Shown: in pieces, positions 6,605-7,359 of the stretch
Position numbering within the stretch: the stretch's first letter is position 1
How the letters are laid out: every line of letters starts with the position of its first letter
Source: Methanomicrobiales archaeon
Lineage (GTDB): Archaea > Halobacteriota > Methanomicrobia > Methanomicrobiales > Methanospirillaceae
Length of the DNA: 7,359 nt
NCBI GenBank assembly: GCA_013415575.1
Contig: JAAEES010000076.1
Location: forward strand, 1-7,359
Direction: 5' to 3'
Made by a program: the position numbers and the translations under genes
The notes under the pieces: generated by a model
Databases searched by the model: none
Seen by the model: only the letters and a program-made list of their open reading frames with translations
Told to the model about the DNA's origin: nothing

Positions 6605-7026
6605 TGGCGGAAGAATGGAAACCCCAGATACTCGGGATCATCTGCAACTGGTGCTCCTATGCCGGGGCTGACCTCGCGGGCAGCGCCCGCACCCAGTACC
6701 CCCCTGACATCAGGATCGTCCGGGTGATGTGCACCGGCCGCGTGGATCCCCTGTTTATCCTGAAGGCGTTCACTGACGGGGCAGACGGTGTGCTGGTTTC
6801 AGGCTGCCACTTTGGCGACTGTCACTACCTTGAGGGGAACTACAAGGGTGCGAAGCGGATGTTCATGGTAAAGAGCCTGCTCAAGAACATCGGCCTCGAG
6901 GACAAGCGCCTCAGGATGACCTTCGTTTCCGCATCCGAGGGAGCGAAGTGGGCAAAGGTTGTTGAAGACGTGGTAAAGACCGTTACCGATCTTGGTCCAA
7001 ACCCCCTCAAAGAGCTCGCCCGCTAG
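6604..7026 (+). CDS. mvhD: [2Fe-2S] electron-transfer subunit MvhD
   Basis: MvhD links HdrA to its electron donor, which is the MvhAG hydrogenase in some methanogens and F420-linked hydrogenase subunits or formate dehydrogenase in others. The 140-residue product has the family length and its conserved cysteines: Cys14 and Cys17 (CNWCSYAGADLAG), Cys43 (VMCTGRVDP), and Cys68 and Cys73 (SGCHFGDCHY), which bind a [2Fe-2S] cluster. The VDPLFILKAF and GADGVLVSGC blocks are typical. The start overlaps the hdrA stop by one base; GGAGGTG (6590-6596), inside hdrA, lies 7 nt before it. No mvhA or mvhG is next to it: the following gene is fwdD, 15 nt on. The protein is complete with no odd residues. Confidence 0.95.
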   Translation: MAEEWKPQILGIICNWCSYAGADLAGSARTQYPPDIRIVRVMCTGRVDPLFILKAFTDGADGVLVSGCHFGDCHYLEGNYKGAKRMFMVKSLLKNIGLEDKRLRMTFVSASEGAKWAKVVEDVVKTVTDLGPNPLKELAR

Positions 7027-7041
7027 ACGGAGGACGGTAAA

Positions 7042-7359
7042 GTGACCAAGATTGCACTGAACCTGATCACCGGACGCACCATCCAGCAGGGTGTGGCCAT
7101 GGAGGGCGGAAAAGAGAAGGACGCCTATACCAAGGCCTGCGGCATCATCGAGTTAGATCTCTCGGATCTCAAGAAACTCGGTGCATGGCGCAACACCAAC
7201 GTCCGGGTGACCAGCCAATACGGGAGCGTGGTGGTCAAGGCGATTGAGGCCACGCAGGGCCCCCACCCGGGACTGGCATGGATACCCATGGGTCCCTGGG
7301 CCAACTCTGTGACCAACCCCAACACCTACTCCACAGGAATGCCGACCTTCAAGGGCGTT
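7042..7359 (+). CDS. fwdD: Formylmethanofuran dehydrogenase subunit D (FwdD/FmdD), cut by the window edge
   Basis: FwdD is the small subunit that helps bind the molybdopterin dinucleotide cofactor next to catalytic subunit FwdB, in the enzyme that reduces CO2 to formylmethanofuran. The frame opens with GTG at 7042, preceded by GGAGGA (7029-7034) 7 nt away, and runs 106 codons to the right edge without a stop. The family is about 130 residues, so most of the protein is present. Recognisable segments are KIALNLITGRTIQQG, then IELDLSDLKKLG, VRVTSQYGSVVVKA, and the cofactor-binding GLAWIPMGPWAN followed by NTYSTGMPTFKG. The tungsten (Fwd) and molybdenum (Fmd) types cannot be told apart from this subunit alone. 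By analogy with other methanogens the catalytic fwdB and further fwd genes probably follow beyond the window. Confidence 0.93.
   Translation, partial: MTKIALNLITGRTIQQGVAMEGGKEKDAYTKACGIIELDLSDLKKLGAWRNTNVRVTSQYGSVVVKAIEATQGPHPGLAWIPMGPWANSVTNPNTYSTGMPTFKGV

Noticed and set aside
1..7359. tRNA, rRNA, CRISPR array, insertion sequence or attachment site
   Set aside because: No cloverleaf, regularly spaced direct repeats, transposase frame or long inverted repeats were seen on either strand; the non-coding stretches are fully described as control regions.

Overview
The window comes from a CO2-reducing methanogenic archaeon. Every recognisable gene belongs to the hydrogenotrophic methanogenesis pathway, start sites carry archaeal-type Shine-Dalgarno sequences (GGAGGT or close variants, usually 6-8 nt from the start), and the intergenic regions are AT-rich with TATA-like boxes. 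Placing the formylmethanofuran dehydrogenase and heterodisulfide reductase genes in one transcription unit fits the order Methanomicrobiales best, but that assignment is inferred from gene content and order; genus and species cannot be read from the sequence.

Layout. Positions 1-210 (minus strand) hold the N-terminal part of an unrecognised protein that runs off the left edge. Positions 337-1221 (minus) encode formylmethanofuran:tetrahydromethanopterin formyltransferase (ftr), followed at once by an oligo-T run. Positions 1222-1596 are an AT-rich divergent control region without a convincing gene. It contains TATA-like boxes in both directions, a stem-loop followed by T7, and a second small hairpin. 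Positions 1597-1799 (plus) are a small 2[4Fe-4S] ferredoxin gene, probably fwdG, broken by an internal deletion and frameshift. From 1831 to the right edge runs a tight plus-strand series: fwdF (polyferredoxin with eight cluster motifs), hdrC, hdrB, hdrA, mvhD and the start of fwdD. Gaps in this series are 15 nt or less, and hdrA and mvhD overlap by one base.

How the genes work together. FwdD and FwdF are parts of the enzyme that fixes CO2 onto methanofuran, and Ftr moves the formyl group to tetrahydromethanopterin in the next step. HdrABC with MvhD is the flavin-based electron-bifurcating complex that reduces the CoM-S-S-CoB heterodisulfide at the end of the pathway and passes low-potential electrons to ferredoxin or directly to the CO2-fixing enzyme. 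The gene order therefore places the last and first steps of the cycle side by side, consistent with known Hdr-Fwd/Fmd supercomplexes. No hydrogenase (mvhA, mvhG) or formate dehydrogenase gene lies in the window, so the partner that feeds electrons to MvhD must be encoded elsewhere.

I see no wholly new system. The points most worth a second look are the broken ferredoxin gene with its GTGA stop/restart junction, the lysine/alanine-rich N-terminal extension of HdrA, and the hairpin-T7 element in the divergent control region.
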